Assembly: GCA_015680685.1 (NCBI GenBank)
Contig: MNCI01028301.1
Coordinates: 1 to 64,000, forward strand
Direction: 5' to 3'
Origin: Gnetum montanum
Taxonomy: Eukaryota > Streptophyta > Gnetopsida > Gnetales > Gnetaceae
Length of the DNA stretch: 64,000 nt
The number at the start of each line of letters is the position of its first letter. Position 1 is the first letter of the stretch. This document shows, piece by piece, positions 1 through 11,900 of this stretch. The notes under the pieces were generated by a model that was not told the origin of the DNA, made no database searches, and worked only from the letters and a program-made list of their open reading frames with translations. A program made the position numbers and the translations under genes.

Positions 1-1363
1 GCAACATGAACCCTTGGACATGGCCTTAGAAAGATACTATTCGCTATTAAATAATTGTCCAGGCCATGGGTTCTCCAAGGAAAGGCTAATGTACCACATT
101 ATGGATGGGCTCCATAATGAAACAAGGGAGGCCCTAGGGATGTATGCCCTAGGTCAACTGTATGAGCTATGAACCCATCAATTCTAAGAGCTTATTAAGT
201 GGGTAGCAAAAGAAGAAGGAGAAATGGCTAAGTGGGAGAATGTTGAAAGCTCTCAATGGGACCAAAGTCTTGGATTAGCAAAGGTCCATAATCATGAATA
301 GGAGAAATCAACTCACCTCAAGGAGGTGGAATCATCTTTGCCAATGCTACAATCACTAAATGAAATTGAGGCAAAGGTCAATAAGATGACGGAATGGATA
401 CATGAAAAATGTGGAGAATATGCCAACACTATTAGAGGTAAAACCATGACGAACCAAGAAGCAAGATAGAACACCCTTAGACAATCGGAAAGAAGGGTTG
501 AAGAGAATAAGAACTCAACTACTAATCATACATATCAATGTAATGTTTGCCTGTACAATCACCCCAAAGGTCAATGCCCAATCTTGTCACATTTATATGA
601 ATATTGGGGAAGAATGTTACATTCAGAGTTCATACAAAAATACTGTGTTCAATCATAGTGGCAAAAATCCCAGTCATGGGGAAGGCCACCCTCAAACTGG
701 TCACACCCTTCATATCATTCGAACCCAAGCGCTTATCAGGTTTAGCATCCTATTTTCTCAACCGGGTCAACATCCTCTATCTCACCACATTATTATCATT
801 CTCCTAAGTACTATCAACCCATGATCTCTCCAACAAAATCACCACCTCATGTGCCTTACACTTCTCCTCAAATTCAATATTCTCATCCTTCATTTCCTTC
901 TACATTGCCACCAATAGTACTAGAAGGTTTTGCACCACAGCATCAACCCATGAATGTTACTTATGCTGCTACTGTCAATTGCAATGGGAATCCTCCACAA
1001 CATCAAAAACGTCCTTTCTTTAGGCATGACCATAGGAGGGAACAACACAGTTTTGAGACCATTGCATCCTCCAACTCAGCACAACTTCAACACTGTGGTG
1101 CATCGTTCTCCTCGAACTCAACACCTTGTGTTACCTTATCTGGGTCACCAATCAATACTTCAACAACCGTGTGGCCCAATGAATATAGCCACGTAGGAAG
1201 ACATATCAATCCTTGCATACCATCTTACAGTCAAGGGTGCCATAGTGGGTCAACTCCATATCAATTAAACTCATCTTCTAACTTGCCCCACTATGTCAAC
1301 TTTAATATAGTGTGTGCACCCCAATTTGGATACATTCCAACCACGACATCAAAAGAGACCTAG
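1..1363 (+). pseudogene. gag remnant of element A
   Basis: Broken reading frames match the gag of elements B-E. The start of the window reads as a capsid-like stretch (motif LERYYSLLNNCPGHGFS), followed by a glutamate- and lysine-rich segment and then a zinc knuckle CNVCLYNHPKGQC at about 539-574, of the form CX2CX3HX4C. After this a proline- and histidine-rich open stretch of 180 residues runs to the stop at 1361-1363. Several in-frame stops and frame changes occur, for example TGA near 170. Gag packages element RNA into virus-like particles; this copy cannot make a full protein. Confidence 0.75.
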
Positions 1364-2942
1364 TGGTTTGGATGTGATCAGGTCTTAATATTTCTGAAAT
1401 GCTTGGATCCAAACCTTCCATTTATTAATTCTCACCATAATAAAAAGTTTAGTTATGGGGGATAGCCCCCATTCTGATAAATAGAATTAATAAATGTTTT
1501 TCCTTTTCTTTAGTTTTACAATTTTTTGTTTTTCAATTTTTCATCTTTCAATTTTTTGTTTTATCTTTTTATTGGATGGTTCATCTTTTAATTTATTTTT
1601 TTATTTTTTTATCTTTTTATGGGTAATCTCATCTATGAATAAAACACTCATGTGACTCATTGGTTGAGGTGTTGTTCTATGTTATCAAGTCTCAAGTGAC
1701 TAATTACTTAGACAGTGAGCCCATCACATCCACCCACCCATTCTATTAATAAGAAGTTCTACTCTAGGTTCGATGATATTCTTGATATCATTAAAACTTA
1801 AAGTAATTTTGTGCTCATTATGCCTAGAGCGAAGAAGGATGGAGTAAGCAGGAATGGCCAGGGTGTGACATCAAGGAAACTTGTGGATTCTCTTTGGTGA
1901 CATCTGTAAGAGTTACCATGCAGCCTGGTTGTACTAAGATCCTTATACATTTAACGAAAAATGGAAGTAAGAGTAATAAAGGCATCCACTCAAGAAAATC
2001 AATACTATTCTAGGGGGTCCCACTAGAAAGACATGCACCCATGCCTGAAGGTAGGCGGATTCTCTAAATTAAGCATTAAGAAAAACAAGAAAAAGAAAAA
2101 ACAAGAGCAAGAAGAGTGTGCCAAAGTGGCCACACAAAAAGAAAAAGAAAAGATCAAGATCTAAGTGCCTCAAAGCAATTCCGAATCACTCCTCCCTTGA
2201 ACAAAATGCCAAGTGATCGTATGCGTTGTTGTCCTGGTACTCTTATGGTTGTCTATCATTGGATGAAACAATGTGATGTCATTGATCGAAGGAATGGACT
2301 TGGTCTTGATTTTGGAGGGACGAGCTAATGACACATTAATCACGTTCTACACTCAAGATTCATTATGCCCTGGGTCAGTTACCTTATGTCCTAATGTCTG
2401 CAATCCCTTCTACAATTCGCCTCTTCTCACTGTTCATGTATTTGTGACCCGTATCTTGTGTAGCATTGAATTCATACCTCATCACGGTGGTATCTACATG
2501 TGTGTGTTTTGTGCAACTGGTAGGGATTACATTTAAATCTTTTAGTGCCTATGGACATTTTTAGGCATGGTTACGTAAGGGCATCATAGGTAGGAACCTA
2601 CTTTGGGGTGGACCCACTTGCGTAACCTTTGTAATTTACACTCATTGCACATCATCATCACATCATTTTATATCCTCCGAGTACTTCATTGCCAAATCTA
2701 TTCTTTCCTTTGTCATCATTTTATCAAACATTCCTCAATACCATTACATGTCCTTTTATGTGTCACCTAAACAAATCAGGTCCGACATTAAACTTTTAGG
2801 GCAACTTCCTTGAAAAAAAATTCTAACTCTAAAATCACACTAAACAAAAAATTTAACATTTATTAAAGGCAATGAGTAAGGTATGAAATAATTGAACTTC
2901 TTTCAATAGCCTTACTAACAACTGATCTTTGTGTGATTATAG
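1364..2942 (+). other. non-coding section of element A between gag remnant and ORF3
   Basis: No convincing reading frame. It contains the internal polypurine run (1456-1464, atgggggat), AT-rich tracts at 1490-1625, the first conserved block at 2023-2054 and the second at about 2581-2630. Compared with elements B and E it lacks the palindrome-plus-TATA segment upstream of ORF3. It ends in a TTTGTGTGATTATAG run directly before the ORF3 ATG, which looks like a splice acceptor. Confidence 0.6.
2023..2054 (+). other. conserved block 1 (AGAAAGACATG box) of element A
   Basis: The block begins CTAGAAAGACATG and ends CCCATGCCTGAAGGTAG. Near-identical copies occur in element B (three times), E and C (opposite strand) although the surrounding sequence has diverged. 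Its function is unknown. Confidence 0.7.
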
Positions 2943-3390
2943 ATGGCCCCTAAAAGAGGACAATAAGAAGGACCTTCTCAAGGTGCAATTGAATGCTCAG
3001 GGGGAGGTAAAGGGCAAGGACCTCATGCAAAACATGCAGCATAGGAGGCATAATCATTCAGCATCCATCAGGGAACTCCTATCACTACACAATTTAGCCA
3101 AGCAAAAGGTGGAGAGGTTAGGACCCGAGCCTATGAAGAGGAATGATGGCTATTTGTAGCATGGCATGTCAAGGCCACTCAAGTGTTCCCACAGTTGCCA
3201 TGTCCATGGGAAGTGCCAACTCCATCAAACATTGGAACATTAGCATGGATGGCTCATAATCCTCAAATAGAAGAGGAGAAACATTAGGCACTTCTTTAAC
3301 AGTATCAATCTTAGAGGCCTAGAGTGTAGGACAAAGGAAAGGCATCCATGGAGGAGCCACCACCACTTGGAACCACATGAGTTCCAATAA
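2943..3390 (+). pseudogene. third ORF (ORF3) remnant, internally deleted, element A
   Basis: The frame starts MAPKRGQ at 2943, directly after a splice-acceptor-like TAG, and continues through a Q/G/K-rich stretch with stops. Around 3150 it jumps to the C-terminal part, which contains WMAHNPQIEEEK and ends MEEPPPLGTT before TGA. The same C-terminal motif occurs in element B (38090-38305) and element E (61240-61425). In E the intervening sequence is about 2.3 kb, so A has lost most of the middle. The product's role is not known; downstream ORFs in this position are known in the Athila lineage. Confidence 0.6.
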
Positions 3391-3550
3391 ATTTTGTAAT
3401 TCTGTGTTTGTGTCCTAATTTTGTTTTGTTCAATCCCACATTGCGACATGAATAATTCCTAGTTAGTCAATAAGCCCATACCTATCCACTATGTAATCAA
3501 TTGGACTCGTTCTCATTTTGTTTAACTTGAGGATGAGTTGTTATTCAATC

Positions 3551-3559
3551 ATGGGGGTA
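3551..3559 (+). other. polypurine tract of element A
   Basis: ATGGGGGTA sits immediately before the TGATGA start of the LTR, the position expected for plus-strand DNA priming. Confidence 0.75.
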
Positions 3560-4485
3560 TGATGAATCATGGTTTGTCAGGTGTTGATATCATACCCTTG
3601 ATGTCGGACCCTTGACATCGGAACCTTGATGTTGGACCCTTGACATCAAACCCTTGACATTGGACCCCCAATATCAGGTACGCGATATCGCGGCTTGGCT
3701 AACGATATTGGATACGCGATATCGTGGTTCCTGTGTAAGCCTATAAATACCACATATGGGTGCACAAGAAAGAAGTAAGTTTTAGAGTCAATTAGTGTTA
3801 GAGTAGAGTCTTTTTGTCATTTTTTAGTTCCTCTCAACTCTCTTCCCATTGCATGCCTGTAGTGTGATGATTGTAATTGTACGGAACCTTTATTTGAGTG
3901 TGACGTACTTGGACATGCACATGACTAGTAATAAAGATCGAGATTACTTCATCATTACAGCATTTACTTAGTTTTAATTGTTTACTGTTATTATTATTTA
4001 TTGCTTTCTTAATTAATATTTCTCTACCTTCATTTCCTATCCCTGTTATTAAATGCGGAATGAGTATGACTTAATCATGGGCATTTAAGTGTGACTACTT
4101 GGTATCCTAGTAGTGTACCTAGGACATACACTTGGTAATCCCAGTAGTAGTACACAAGGTCCAAGATGTGTACGGATGATTAAGGACGGATGCTCATTGC
4201 ACCTAGGCTAGCTTAGATTCTCTTCTCCCATTCCCTCTTAGCTTAATCAAAGTTATTTTCCATTGTCTTTAGGAGTAGCACTAGTTTAGGACCACATCAT
4301 ACACCTCACTTTGGACTAAACCATACGTGACAAAGCAAATACTAGTCCAGGTGGGAAGACAACGAACTGCGATCAACGTGTAACTATCTAGATACGACAA
4401 CTAGCTCGTTTGCGGAGTTTGATCGGATCTTGTGTGAACACTCGTATTCGTATGGTTGAGTGTAGGGGTATCTTGCCACTCATCA
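3560..4485 (+). repeat. 3' LTR of element A
   Basis: Starts TGATGAATCATGG after the polypurine tract and ends CCACTCATCA. The U3 part (about 3590-3730) holds degenerate repeats of 'CCTTGACATCGGA' type and several palindromic GATATC sites, followed by a TATA box at 3742-3749. The later part shares blocks with the LTRs of B-F, such as the 'AATAAAGATCGAGATTA' run near 3931 and the 'TTGGTAATCCCAGTAG' run near 4133. The matching 5' LTR is outside the window, so the target duplication cannot be checked. Confidence 0.85.
3742..3749 (+). promoter_or_regulatory. TATA box in LTR of element A
   Basis: TATAAATA lies downstream of the GATATC palindromes, matching the TATA positions in LTRs of B, E and F. 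Confidence 0.6.
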
Positions 4486-5995
4486 ATACATATATTGAAA
4501 AAATAATTAATAAATTTTTTATTAATTATATATTAATTAAAATAAACACCTTGAGAGAGAAAATAAAAATAAAATTTTTTTGTACCCTTCCTAATGGAAG
4601 GGTGCATTAGAAATCACCCTTCATATGAAAATTATAGGGTACCCTTCAAATTTTGACCCTTGTGGGAATGACATTGTTGTTGTGCCCTGATGTGGATTGA
4701 TGAGGGGTTGTTAGACTTGAAAAAAGTTTAAGTAATAAAAATAGACCTTCAAATACATATCCAACATTAAACCATATAGACTATACATAGAAAGAAATAA
4801 CATGAAAGGGAAGACTCAATGTATTGGGGATGCTTTCAAAGAGAAACATCCTTACAAACAACCAGTAACAAAGGGAAGGAACACTTGTTTGGAAATTTGC
4901 CTCCCACTAAGGATCAATTGTAATCAAGAGTACAAAAAGAATGAAAGAGAAACCAATGAAGCTAATGACAACTCAAATTATAGAGAGGAGCTCCCTTGTA
5001 GCGAATTCTGTTGACTGAGGTTACTTGAACTAGAGTCTAAATTGCTCCCAGGTTTGAACCAAGGCAGGAAAAGATGAATCAACTAATTAATATCTAACTT
5101 AACCTTTGAAGCTTGAGATATGATTTGGAAATAATATTACATATGCAAATATAACCGAGAGCAATAATAGAGGGTAAAAAGTTGGAAAAAATATAAAATC
5201 TTAAGATAGATGACAAAATGAGAACTTTTGGAAGCCCATATCTATGCTTGCTCAGTGACACGACAATGCCAAATAAACATGAACAAAATCATTGTACCTC
5301 TATAGAGAAAGCACCTAGTGTCAAGATATTCAGGTTTGCCAACAAGTAGACCTTGAATGAAAAAGAAACTGGTAAATGAAGAAGAAAGATATTCAAGGTT
5401 GAATGAAGAAGAAACTGTTAAATTTTAGGGAGAGGGGAAAGTTTCCATATACCTCTGAACAAACTCAAGCAGAATTAGATTCTCTTGGTAAGGTAATTGC
5501 GCAAAGCAAGACATTTTTATGATGCAAACATGTGGCCATCCAATTTTCTTATTTTAGATTTTTTTCGTTCGGAGAGTTTTGCAACTTTTTTAACGTTACT
5601 GAGCGTCCAAACCTTTTAACGTTGAAGAAAGGCTTGTATGGGTTTGCTTTTCTTTGACAAATCTGATTTTTAGGTGGACCAGCAATCGACAATTTCTGTT
5701 TTTGAAGGCCTGCAAACGCCTAGGGCCTTCCAAGGTCAGTGCTGTTAGCGCAGAAAAGCATTGTATTTGGGAAATCCAACCTAGAAATCTGCAAATCCTG
5801 CAAACGAACTTGCACGTAAACCCAAGGAACTAGCTTCACCGTCTGCACAGTCTCTAACAAGATACAATTAACATCCCATCCTGAATTATAAAAATTGGTA
5901 ATGAAAATTTTGTATGCAGAATCTGACCTGCGAATCTATTGTAATGCTGTTGTTGTTGTGTGTCTGTATGTCCGTGCAAGACAGGTGAGTGGAAA
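4486..5995. other. intergenic stretch upstream of the J-domain gene
   Basis: No gene recognised. The beginning is very AT-rich. A perfect inverted repeat (GAAGGGTG at 4597-4604, CACCCTTC at 4615-4622) is present. The short open frame at 4802-5014 has no recognisable features. The last few hundred bases before 5996 should hold the promoter and 5' UTR, but no clear TATA box was identified. A donor-like ACAG|GTGAGT at 5981-5990, just before the ATG, could mark an alternative 5' UTR splice. Confidence 0.4.
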
Positions 5996-8900
5996 ATGTT
6001 ACCAAGTCAGGCAAAACGTTTACTGGGATTCCCTACGAATTCGACTCCTTCGCCTTCTGAAGTAATTAAATGCATTTTTGTCATTTCATTTTGCATTTTG
6101 CTTTCAAAATTCGCAGCCGGTTCGTATGCATGTTAACTAGTTAATTCGTCTGAATGCATGGTTAAGGATTTTACCTAGTAAATGTCGGAATTATTTGGAT
6201 CTTAAGATCATTTATGTCCTTGAACGTTGTTAGCATTCATTCATGTTTTGACCAGGTGTTTTGTTACTATTTGTTTCTGGAAAGATTCTCTAACGTACTG
6301 AATTCCAAAAGCACCCAAACACAGCTGTTACATGCTTGTTTCTCTTATGAAGGTCCATCCTCCAACATTGTTGGGTTGCCTTGCTATTAGCACCTTGCTG
6401 TGTTAGTGAATGTTACAAAGAGAAAATATTCACAGTAAAGCATCTAATGGAAATCACAATAATTTTATGTGCTAAAACCATGGTAGAGCAGAGAAACTGT
6501 AATAGTTGGCAAACGTCTGATAATTGTTCATTTGCACTATTATGCTAAAACATAAATTGATTTAAAAAAAATGATTCTGCGCATTTATGTTTTTTATTTT
6601 TCCTTTATAGCTTTAGAAACTCGGAATTGAATTTTGGTGGTGTCAATCAGGTAAAAGAAGCTTATAAGAAAATGGCATGGGATTGCCATCCAGATCGTTT
6701 TCCTGAGAGTGAAAAAGTTATTTCAGAAGCACGGTTTAAACTGGTATTTCCCAAGAAACCTTGTATAATATCATGTGCTACTCTTTGTAAACTTTGACAC
6801 ATTCGAAAAACGGTCCTATTTACAGTAGCTAAAACGAAAAGGAAGCATTCATCACTGCTTATTGGTTAAAAATTTTGCAAACCAATATATGTATCCTCAT
6901 AGTTTTACTTGTTTTTTTTTCTTTTGGTTTTGGGACATTTATGGATTGCCTTAACCTATGGGTGTCTGGTGTTGTTTGCAATGGATCATTAGTTTTTGAT
7001 TTAACTAGAAGAACTCTTTGGCAATTTGTACCTGTTAAGGGATCCATTACCTGGTGACTTTGTTACTATTGTTTTCCACGTCATGATTTGCAATGAAAGT
7101 TGCCTGCAGTATGGTTTCCTGTAGCTATTACTGCCACCACTGTGCATTGTTATCGTTAAAAGTAGAAGTATTGAACCTGAGTTAGCTGCTCAACTTAAGT
7201 TATGCTGTCAACATGGTGGGTTACGGATTCATGGGTGATTAGACTATTGCAGCTGCTTATATTTATATATGTGCATCAGGGTGGTTCACAACTGTCAAAG
7301 ACCTTTGTTTTACTCTAAGACATTAGCTCACAATTGACATGTTACCGGTGATGAGAATTAAATTCAACGGTAGTAGACATTAGTAAACAAGAAGTTTGAT
7401 GCAGAGCCTACCTCAATAGATCCCAAAAAGACTCATTCTAGAAGCTTCCTAAGCAAAATTCAACTTAGAAGCAAGAACAAGACAATGAATTGGAGAAATT
7501 TGCCTTTTTATAAGAAAACTCTCAAAAAGTAGAGAATTACATCAAAGATGAGGAGCCAAGCTCAACTCACAACTCTCCCAAGGATCTTAGAGGCAACACA
7601 TATTCCCTTTCAATCCTCAATTGTTCACAATGGAGTCAAAGCTCAAGATAAGACACTTATAAGAAAGTCTCTCAGCCTCTCTCAAGTGCTCTCCCTTGCC
7701 TCTCATTCAAACCCTTCTTGCGCAAGCTCTTAAGAGACCTCTCAAGTCTCTCTTTGCTCACTGTTACCCAAACTGAGGCCTTGGACTTTTATTTATAGCT
7801 TCTTGGTGTGATCTTTTATCTTCCATCCAATTTGTCATTCAATTTGATATCCCTTAACATTCGTATGAGACGTCTTGGAGAAATAGGAGACGTATTTTTT
7901 GAGTGCAGAGATGTTAGAGAGGATGTCTTTTTTGAGTGCAAAGATGTCAGAGGAGACATCTTGGAATTGGGGAGACATCTTGGAGAAGATGTTTTGTAGA
8001 AGATGCCTTGGCTGCTGGGGAGACGTCTTGCCTACCAGGGCCAAAAACAAAGATACTTGTTCTGAGGTCTAGAACCTCCATATGCCTCCAAACAAGTCCC
8101 CATAGACCCCTAAACCCCCTAAACTCATCAAAATGAGCCCAAAACACCCCTAAACATGCCAAAACACCCTGAAATCATCATCAAAAGGTCAACACAAGAA
8201 GACACACATGAACAGGACACACACGCATCCAAGATACATTGAGGATTACACAAGAGTTGGGTGATGTCCTTATCATTTCACCCACCCTTAAAATGTCATG
8301 CTTAATGACCTTTCACAACCTTGAAGGCACCATGCCCCCATGACTCAAGGCCATCACACTTAGCATAACAATCAAGACTCAATGCATCAGAAACATGAGC
8401 ATGAGTATCTTTTGAGGTTTTGGTTTTGAGCTTCCCTTGCTTATGGAGGCTTGTCCTTACGCCCCACCATGCTTTCTTCATTCGTGCATCTCCTTGGAAT
8501 GCTTCCCTTGCATCCCCATGATGACTCAAACCTGCACAAAAGTGGCATAGGAATCTGGAAAAATAATTGTTAGCATCAATCCATGGAGTAGGCCTCCTTG
8601 CCCTATGCTCAAATATCAATGGCATTTCTCTACTTGTTGCCAACTGATATTCCTTATTCTTCCAGCATCGCCTTGCCAATACAAATTTCAGCCCAGCACT
8701 TACACAAGTGCCCAAAAGTATCAACCAATATACTACTACCATCAACACCCAATTTTGAACAGTAGCACAAACAAACTTTTTCTCATTCATATGAGACTTA
8801 TGCAATCAATAATAGCATCCATATCAAATACATTCTCTTGAGCATCAAAGAAAATTTCATCATCACAAATAGCATTCACCCTTATATTTTCCTTACAACT

Positions 8901-11900
8901 AGGAAGCATCAACGAAGAATTCAAGTTACCAACCTCATTATCAATAATAGTGGACAACAGCCTAAACTTATGATTATCTTGCTTTACAGCCTAACTATTA
9001 TTTTCCCCATCAAAAATAGCCTTATTATCATAATTCCATGGTCTACAAAATATAAGATTTGAACAATCAATAGACAATACATCACAAAGAATTGAATCAT
9101 GAAAATCTCCAATGGAATAATCAATAAGGCATTGTGCCTTAACTTTCTTATAATGATTATTCATTAACAATGCACTTTGTATAGATTAGGATGAGGAATT
9201 GTAGCTACATGCAATGACTTCACAACCTTGGTAGAAATTACATTTTCTTGTGCTCCACCATTAATGAGCACACTCAAGGAATGAACTTTAACATCATAAT
9301 GAGTTCGAAATAAACTCTTTCTTTTACCATCTTCATTGGTACTAACATGTCCAAAAAAAATACAAGTATTCACTTCTCTTTGATCAGCAATGTACAAAGG
9401 ATTAGAGCTCTGATACCAATATGATGTGGAGCCTACCTTAATAGACCCCAAAAGGACCCATTCCACAAGCTTCCTAAGCAAAATTCAACTTAGAAGCAAG
9501 AACAAGCCAAGGAACTGGAGAAATTTCCCTATTTATAAGAAAGCTCTAAAAACTGTAGAGAATTATATCAAAGATGAGGAGCCAAGCTCAACTCACAACT
9601 CTCCCAAGGATATTAGAGGCCACACATGTCCCTTCTCAATCCTCAATTGCTCACAATGGAGCCAAAGCTCAAAAAAAGACACTTATAAGAGATTCTTTCA
9701 ACCTCTCTCAAGTGCTCTCCCTTCCCTTTCACTCAAACTCTTCTTGCACAAGCTCTGTAGAGACCTTTCAAATCTCTCTTCTCTCACTCTTACCCAAACT
9801 CAGGTGTTGGACTCTTATTTATAGCTTCTTGGTGTGACTTTTCATCTTTCCTCCAATTTGCTATTCAATTTGATGTTCGTTAAAATCTATATGAGATGTC
9901 TTGGAGAAACAGGAGACATCTTTCCTGAATGTAGAGATGTTAGAGGAGACGTCTTGCCTGCCAAGGCCAAAAATAAATAAGCTTGTTTTGAGGTCTAGAA
10001 CCTTCAGATGCTTCCAAACAAGTCCCCATAGATGCTTGAACCCCTTAAACTCATCAAAATGAGCCCAAAACACCCTCAAACATGCCAAAACACTCTGGAA
10101 TCATCATCAATAGGTCAACACAAGAAGACACACATGAACAGGACACACACACGTCCAAGATACATTGAGGATTACATAAGGGTTGGGTAATGTTCTCATC
10201 ATCTCTCCCACCCTGAAAATGTTATGCTTAATGACTTTTCACAAGCTAGAAGGCACCATGCCCCCATGACTCAAGGCCATCACATTTAGCACAACAATCA
10301 AGACCCAATGCATCAGAAACACAAGAATGAGTATCATTTGAGGTTTTGGTTTTGAGCTTCCCTTGCTCATGGAGGCTTGTCCTCATGCCCCACCATGCTT
10401 TCTTCATTTGAGCATCTCCTTGGAATGCTTCCCTTGCATCCCCATGATGACTCAAACCTGCACAAAAGTGGCATAAGAATTTGGAAAAATAATTGTTAGC
10501 ATTAATCAATGGAGTAGGCCTCCTTGCCCTGTGCTCAAATACCAATGGCATTTCCCTACTTGCTGCAAACTGATCTTCCTTATTTTCCAGCATTGCCTTG
10601 CCAATACAAATTTCAGCCCAGCACTTACGCAAGTGGCCAAAAGTATCAACCAATATACCACTACCATCAACACCCAAGATTAAATAGTAGCACAAAAAAA
10701 CTTTTTCTCATTCATATGAGACTTACACAATCAGTAATAGCATCCATATCAAATACATTCTCTTTAGCATCAAAGAAAATTTTATCATCACAAATAGCAT
10801 TCACCCTTATATTTTCCTTACAACTAGGAAGCGTCAACAAGGGATTCAAGTTACCAACCTCATTATCAACAATAGTGGACAACAACCTAAACTTATGATT
10901 GTCTTGCCTTACAATCCAACTATTATTTTCCCCATCAAAAATAGCCTTATTATCATAATTCCAGGGTCTACCAAATATAAGATTTGAACAATCAATAGGC
11001 AATACATCACAAAGAATCTGACCATGAAAATCTCCAATGGAATAATCAATAAGGCATTGTTCCTTAACTTGATTGTAATGATTATGCATTAACCAATGCA
11101 CTTTGTATGGATTAGGGTGAGGAATTGTAGCTAAATGCAATGACTTCACAACTTTGGTAGAAATCACATTGTTTTGTGCTCCACCATCAATGAGCACACT
11201 TAAGGAATGACCTTTAACATCAAAATGAGCTCGAAATAAAACTCTTTCTTCTAACATCTTCATTGGTACTAACATGTCCAACAAATGTACAACTATTTAA
11301 CTCACTTTGATCAACAATGTGCAAAGGATCAGAGCTCTGATACCAATATGGTGTGGAGCCTACTTAATAGACCCCAAAAGGACCCATTCCACAAGCTTCC
11401 TAAGCAAAATTTGACTTAGAAGCAAGAACAAGACAACGAATTGGAGAAATTTCCCTATTTATAAGAAAGCTCTTAAAATGTAGAGAATTACATCAAAGAT
11501 GAGGAGCCAAGCTCAACTCACAACTCTCCCAAGGATCTTAGAGGCTACACATGTTCCCTCTCAATCCTCAATTGCTCAAAATGGAGCCAAAGCTCAAGAC
11601 AAGGCACTTATAATTAATTCTCTCAACCTCTCTCAAGTGCCCTCCCTTGCCTCTAACTCAAACTTTTCTTGCACAAGCTCTTAAGAGACCTTTCAAATCT
11701 CTCTTCTCTCACTCTTACCCAAACTTAGGCGTTGGACTCTTATTTATAGCATCTTGGTGTGACCTTTCATCTTTCCTCCAATTTGGCATTCAATTTGATG
11801 TCCATTAGAATCCATACGAGACATCTTGGAGAAATAGGAGACATCTTTCTTGAGTGCAAATATGTTAGAGAAGACATCTTGGAGAAGACGTTTTGTAGGA

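Larger units (their letters stand above)
1..4485 (+). mobile_element. Athila-like Ty3/gypsy LTR retrotransposon A, 3' part, pol deleted
   Basis: The left end lies outside the window. What is seen is a decayed gag (1-1363), a non-coding section beginning with a polypurine run near 1453, two short blocks shared with the other elements (2023-2054 and about 2581-2630), a shortened third ORF (2943-3390), a polypurine tract (3551-3559) and one LTR (3560-4485). No protease, reverse transcriptase, RNase H or integrase is present between gag and the non-coding section, so this is a deleted, non-autonomous copy. Family assignment rests on homology to elements B-E, which carry Athila-type RT signatures and tRNA-Asp-type primer sites. 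Confidence 0.85.

Noticed and set aside
821-1363. 180-codon open frame considered as a host proline-rich protein
   Set aside because: The same P/Y/Q/H-rich segment follows the zinc knuckle in gag of elements C (33684-33941) and D (45045-45314), so it is gag C-terminus.
4597-4622. Perfect 8-bp inverted repeat considered as a terminator or MITE
   Set aside because: Too short for a MITE and rho-type terminators do not apply to a plant nuclear gene.
4802-5014. 70-codon open frame upstream of the J-domain gene
   Set aside because: Low-complexity K/N/E-rich composition, no motif, no supporting context.
7870-8040. Short GAGACGTCTTGG-type repeats considered as a CRISPR-like or satellite array
   Set aside because: Irregular, degenerate, inside an LTR of a plant retroelement; no uniform spacers.
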